Positions 5,194-7,857 of a stretch of 7,857 nt of DNA are shown here, one piece after another; the stretch's first letter is position 1; each line of letters starts with the position of its first letter. The stretch is taken from contig CADCWK010000099.1 in assembly GCA_902806375.1 (NCBI GenBank), positions 1-7,857 on the forward strand, written 5' to 3'. A model generated the notes under the pieces. The model worked only from the letters and a program-made list of their open reading frames with translations. It made no database searches and was not told the DNA's origin. This DNA is from an uncultured Thermomicrobiales bacterium. Lineage in GTDB: Bacteria > Chloroflexota > Chloroflexia > Thermomicrobiales > UBA6265. A program made the translations under genes and the position numbers.

Positions 5194-6939
5194 ATGACGC
5201 GCGACGCCGTCCATCGGGAATCCGTCGTGGAGCCACTGGAGATGTGGCGTCGGCGCCTGGCCGTCGCCCAGCGCCAGGCACCGGCCGACCTCGTCGTCCG
5301 GGGCGGGACGGTGGTCAACGTCCACAGCGGGGAACTGCTCCGGCGTGACGTCGCGATCATCGATGGCCGGATCGCGGCGATCGGTGAGGGGTACGAGGGC
5401 CGCCAGACGATCGACGCCACCGGGATGCTCGTCGCGCCGTCCTTCATCGACGGCCATGTCCACGTCGAGAGCGCCCTGGTCTGGGTCAGCGAGTTCGCGC
5501 GGGCGGTCGTCCCGCGGGGGACCGGGGCCGTCGTGACTGATCCCCATGAGATCGCCAACGTCGCCGGGCTCGCCGGGATGGCGGCGCTGCGCGACGCCGC
5601 GCGGGACCTGCCCATGCGATTCGCCTTCACGGTGCCGAGTTGCGTCCCGGCTTCGGCGGCCGAGAGCCCCGGCGTGACCCTTGGCCCGGACGTCGTCGCT
5701 GAGGCGCTCGCATGGCCGGAGGTCGTCGGGCTTGGCGAGATGATGGACTTCCCGGGGCTGCTCGCGGGGAACGCGGACATCGCCGCCAAGCTGACCAGTG
5801 CCGCGGGTCTCCGCCGGGACGGCCATGCACCAGGGCTCGGGGGCGACGCCCTCCAGGCCTACGCCGGGGCCGGCCCGACCAGCGACCACGAGTCGACGTC
5901 GGTCGAGGAAGCCCGTGACAAGCTCCGGGCGGGACTGATGCTCATGATCCGGGAGGGGTCGACCGAGCAGAACCTGCACGATCTCCTGCCGCTCGTCACC
6001 GACGCGACGTACCCGCGCGCCTGCTTCGCGTCGGACGACCGCGACTGCCACACGCTCCTGCACCGTGGGCACATCGACGACATCCTCCGGCAGGCCATCG
6101 CCGCCGGCCTGGACCCGGTCCGCGCCATCCGAATGGCTACCTGGAACACGGCGGACTACTGGCGGCTGGACGGGATCGGCGCCGTCGCGCCCGGTTACCA
6201 CGCCAACCTGGTCCTGATCAGCGACCTCGCCGCCGTCACGGTCGCGGCCACCCTCTACCAGGGCGACGTCGTCGCGGAGGACGGCCGGATGGTCGTGCCC
6301 CTGCCGACGCCGGCCGACGCGGCGCCGGGTCTCCGCGAGACCGTCCGGGTCGCCCCGCTGACGACCCGTGACCTGCGGCTGGCGCCGGAGGACGCCCGGC
6401 TCGCCGTGCAGGTCACTCCGGGACAGATCGTCACCACCGCCATCGCCGTCGAGCCGCTGGTCATTGACGGCTGGGTCCGGGCCGACCCGTCCCGTGACCT
6501 GCTCAAGCTCGTCTCCGTCGAACGGCACCACGCGACTGGACGGGTCGGAGTGGGGCTGGTTCGCGGGTTCGGCCTGCGAAGCGGCGCCCTGGCCAGCACG
6601 ATCGCTCACGACGCTCACAACATCGTCGCCGTCGGGACCAATGAGACCGACCTGCTTGGGGCGATCGCGCTCGTTGCCGAGAGCCAGGGCGGGCTGGCCG
6701 TCGTCGCGGACGGCCGCATTCTCGGGCATCTGCCCCTGCCGATTGCCGGGCTGCTCTCGGACGGACCGCTGGCGGAGGTCGCCGCCGGGTACGCCGAACT
6801 CGAAGCGGCCGCCCGGGTGCTCGGCAGCCCACTCGATTCCCCCTTCGGGCTGCTGGCGTTCATGTCGCTCAGCGTGATCCCGGAAATCCGGGTGACCGAC
6901 CGGGGAACCCTCGTGCTAACAGATCGGCCGATCGATTAA
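5194..6939 (+). CDS. ade: Adenine deaminase
   Basis: A cytosolic amidohydrolase converting adenine to hypoxanthine and ammonia in purine salvage. The ATG at 5194 has AGGAG about 6 bases upstream and gives 581 residues, the usual family length. The N-terminal small beta domain starts at VVRGGTVVNV (34-43). The metal-binding strand is FIDGHVHVES (84-93; H88, H90), which matches the adenine deaminase variant of the amidohydrolase HxH motif. Further family signatures are TDPHEIANV (115-123), GLGEMMDFPG (179-188), DGHAPGL (209-215), TSDHE (229-233), IREGSTEQN (252-260) and FASDDRD (278-284), which supply the other metal and catalytic residues. The C-terminal adenine deaminase domain has AHDAHNIVAVGTN near 475-487 and ends in a short tail. 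All key residues are present, so it should be active, probably with Mn or Fe. No other purine gene is adjacent. A terminator lies upstream and a new promoter downstream, so it is probably transcribed alone. Confidence 0.95.
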   Translation: MTRDAVHRESVVEPLEMWRRRLAVAQRQAPADLVVRGGTVVNVHSGELLRRDVAIIDGRIAAIGEGYEGRQTIDATGMLVAPSFIDGHVHVESALVWVSEFARAVVPRGTGAVVTDPHEIANVAGLAGMAALRDAARDLPMRFAFTVPSCVPASAAESPGVTLGPDVVAEALAWPEVVGLGEMMDFPGLLAGNADIAAKLTSAAGLRRDGHAPGLGGDALQAYAGAGPTSDHESTSVEEARDKLRAGLMLMIREGSTEQNLHDLLPLVTDATYPRACFASDDRDCHTLLHRGHIDDILRQAIAAGLDPVRAIRMATWNTADYWRLDGIGAVAPGYHANLVLISDLAAVTVAATLYQGDVVAEDGRMVVPLPTPADAAPGLRETVRVAPLTTRDLRLAPEDARLAVQVTPGQIVTTAIAVEPLVIDGWVRADPSRDLLKLVSVERHHATGRVGVGLVRGFGLRSGALASTIAHDAHNIVAVGTNETDLLGAIALVAESQGGLAVVADGRILGHLPLPIAGLLSDGPLAEVAAGYAELEAAARVLGSPLDSPFGLLAFMSLSVIPEIRVTDRGTLVLTDRPID

Positions 6940-6958
6940 CACGGGGACTGAGATCGTG

Positions 6959-7003
6959 ACTCGCGACGGATGCCCGGATGCGCGAGTAGAGACCGCATGG
7001 TCT
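6959..7003 (+). repeat. Two adjacent hairpins downstream of adenine deaminase
   Basis: ACTCGCG (6959-6965) pairs exactly with CGCGAGT (6981-6987) around a 15-base loop that contains a GGATG direct repeat. A second hairpin, AGACC-GCAT-GGTCT, follows at 6990-7003. They start 20 bases after the adenine deaminase stop. No T-run follows, so at best they are a weak terminator or a 3'-end stabiliser of that mRNA. Confidence 0.35.
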
Positions 7004-7057
7004 GGCGATTCGGCCCGACGACTCGACCGGCGTGTTCGCCGATCCGCCGTTCCGGGC

Positions 7058-7086
7058 TTGTCGGCCGTGAGCAGTGCGGATATACT
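7058..7086 (+). promoter_or_regulatory. Sigma-70-type promoter for the 46-residue peptide gene
   Basis: TTGTCG (7058-7063, 4 of 6 to the -35 consensus) lies exactly 17 bases upstream of TATACT (7081-7086, 5 of 6 to the -10 consensus). An AT-rich run continues to about 7101 in otherwise GC-rich DNA. The transcription start is predicted near 7093, giving a leader of about 84 bases. This is the clearest promoter in the window. Confidence 0.7.
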
Positions 7087-7095
7087 GTTTACATA

Positions 7096-7105
7096 GCGTT
7101 AACGC
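7096..7105. promoter_or_regulatory. Perfect palindrome at the predicted transcription start, candidate operator
   Basis: GCGTTAACGC is a perfect 10-base palindrome located about +3 to +12 relative to the predicted start. That is a typical place for a repressor to block RNA polymerase. A related GTTTAC occurs just upstream (7087-7092). No regulator gene is visible nearby, so the binding protein is unknown. Confidence 0.4.
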
Positions 7106-7111
7106 AACGCA

Positions 7112-7140
7112 GGCGGGAACGGTCCCGGCAGGCGCCCGCC
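7112..7140 (+). other. Foldable 5' leader with two alternative hairpins
   Basis: GGCGGG (7112-7117) can pair with CCCGCC (7135-7140). Alternatively CGGGA (7114-7118) pairs with TCCCG (7123-7127). The two share bases and exclude each other. The Shine-Dalgarno lies downstream and is not part of either stem. The structure may affect mRNA stability or translation, or may just reflect GC-rich sequence. Confidence 0.3.
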
Positions 7141-7176
7141 CCACTGAGCCTAATGGTTTGCGTGAAGGGATCTGCC

Positions 7177-7317
7177 ATGTCCATCATCGACATCGTCATG
7201 CGGTTCTTCAACCGCCACTGGGTCGCCACCAACTGGGGCCCGCGCGTCGGTCAGCCCCAGGGCGTCGCTTGCCCGCTGCATGGCTATCACTCGGCCTCCC
7301 GGGACTACGGCGCCTAG
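7177..7317 (+). CDS. 46-residue peptide in its own transcription unit
   Basis: The ATG at 7177 has AAGGGA 6 bases upstream and the frame ends at TAG 7315-7317. The N-terminal third (MSIIDIVMRFFNRHW, residues 1-15) is an amphipathic or membrane-interacting helix candidate. A Gly/Pro linker follows (GPRVGQPQG, 21-29), and then VACPLHGYH (30-38) and a small polar end (SASRDYGA). CPLHG resembles the second half of a Rieske iron-sulfur motif, but the first Cys-x-His pair is absent and 46 residues is too short for that fold. I do not recognise the family. Support for a real gene comes from its surroundings: a good promoter, a possible operator, a Shine-Dalgarno and a strong terminator 33 bases after the stop. 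The unit is therefore about 290 bases long. A precursor peptide, a small regulatory protein or a toxin-like peptide are all possible. A non-coding RNA is the alternative. Confidence 0.6.
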   Translation: MSIIDIVMRFFNRHWVATNWGPRVGQPQGVACPLHGYHSASRDYGA

Positions 7318-7350
7318 CGCCGTCTTTTGACGCCATGGGCGAGAACTGAT

Positions 7351-7386
7351 GAGGCGGAGCCAGACGGCTCCGCCTCTCGTCGTTTT
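7351..7386 (+). terminator. Strong Rho-independent terminator after the 46-residue peptide gene
   Basis: GAGGCGGAGCC (7351-7361) pairs perfectly with GGCTCCGCCTC (7366-7376) around an AGAC loop, forming an 11-bp GC-rich stem. A pyrimidine-rich tail ending in TTTT (7383-7386) follows. It ends the short transcript that starts near 7093. Confidence 0.8.
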
Positions 7387-7857
7387 CCTGGTGGAGCTAT
7401 AGCCCAACGATCATTGGGTTCGCGGCAGGGATTCGAGGCCGCCCGCAGCGAGCGCCCCTCACCGGGCGGCGAAGCGAGCCGAGACCGACGACGCGCAGCC
7501 CGACCGGGCTGAACGGTCGACGGGAACCGGAGAGGGTGTGGGGAGGGTTTGGGACCTCGCGACCACATCCCTCCATGACCATCGATCTCGTTCCACGATC
7601 CCCATCGTGGGTCGGGCTCGAGGACAACGAAGGCAGCAGGCGGGGTGCAATCGCCACACTGATGCTGGCCGCGCGGATGGGGTCTATCGGGCCGGGTGAC
7701 CAGGCGTCATGTCCGGATGCGTCCAGAGCGGGCCCGGTCCGTCGATGACACGACACGGAGGATCCGCGGCATCGTACCGGGGCCCAAGCCGCTCTCTCGC
7801 GGGATCCATGACCCCGCACCGCGGATATGGACCGGTGACGTCATCGGGCACAAGTGG
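7387..7857. other. Right-end intergenic stretch without a supported gene
   Basis: I find no open frame with protein-like composition plus a start signal on either strand; the open frames are Arg/Pro/Ser-rich, as expected for non-coding GC-rich DNA. Visible structure is limited to CCCAA/TTGGG (7403-7418, near-palindrome around GATC), a purine-rich stretch with recurring GCGAGC/GCGAGCC units (7446-7482), AGCCC-GACC-GGGCT near 7497-7510, and the perfect hairpin CCACGAT-CCCC-ATCGTGG (7593-7610). No tRNA cloverleaf can be folded. A short frame opening near 7746 stays open to the edge but has no supporting signal. Confidence 0.5.
7593..7610. repeat. Perfect 7-bp hairpin in the right-end intergenic region
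   Basis: CCACGAT (7593-7599) and ATCGTGG (7604-7610) are exact reverse complements with a CCCC loop. No T-run follows on either strand. It could be a protein-binding site, a weak terminator for a gene outside the window, or chance. Confidence 0.35.

Noticed and set aside
4993..6729. Long minus-strand open frame of 578 codons opposite adenine deaminase
   Set aside because: It lies antisense to a complete, motif-bearing adenine deaminase. Its composition is Arg/Asp/Gly/Pro-rich with no recognisable domain, as expected for the mirror frame of a high-GC gene.
7391..7445. tRNA-like look of GGTTCG/ATTCGAGG near 7417-7440
   Set aside because: The sequence flanking ATTCGAGG does not pair as a T-stem, and no acceptor or D-arm can be formed, so there is no tRNA here.
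7397..7819. Minus-strand 140-codon frame in the right-end stretch
   Set aside because: It has no ribosome site and a low-information Arg/Ser/Pro composition, and it crosses inverted repeats. No domain is recognisable.
1..7857. CRISPR array, insertion sequence or integrase
   Set aside because: No regularly spaced direct repeats, transposase-like frames or terminal inverted repeats with target duplications were seen.

Overview
The window is high-GC bacterial DNA with closely packed genes. The GC content, the GTG/ATG starts and the protein style suggest a Chloroflexota-type or other high-GC free-living bacterium. That placement is inference: no rRNA, tRNA or other marker gene lies in the window.

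Left part (1-2559, all on the minus strand): a tight operon, read from right to left. It begins with a MauE/DoxX-type redox membrane protein, then a MauD-type membrane-anchored thioredoxin with a CPNC active site. Next come a 59-residue two-helix membrane protein and a 191-residue polytopic membrane protein without cysteines. Then comes a small Tat-signal protein whose predicted 71-residue mature part holds 11 cysteines and 4 tryptophans. The last gene is unknown and runs off the left edge. The first three genes are joined by ATGA overlaps. MauE and MauD are known for supporting disulfide formation in the cysteine-rich light chain of methylamine dehydrogenase. The simplest reading is an export and oxidative-folding unit dedicated to the small cysteine-rich protein. 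The client does not look like a normal methylamine dehydrogenase light chain, and no heavy chain is visible, so this is the best candidate for an undescribed system.

Middle (2560-4979): a 213-base divergent intergenic region with a perfect 10-bp inverted repeat. It is followed on the plus strand by a DAO-family FAD-dependent oxidoreductase (glycine/sarcosine oxidase type) and by an acidic two-part protein of unknown function. A Rho-independent terminator lies about 80 bases downstream of the latter.

Right part (5194-7386, plus strand): a complete adenine deaminase, then a compact stand-alone unit for a 46-residue peptide. That unit has a good sigma-70-type promoter (TTGTCG-N17-TATACT), a perfect palindrome at the predicted transcription start, a leader that can fold, a Shine-Dalgarno sequence and an 11-bp terminator hairpin. 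The final 470 bases hold no gene I can support.
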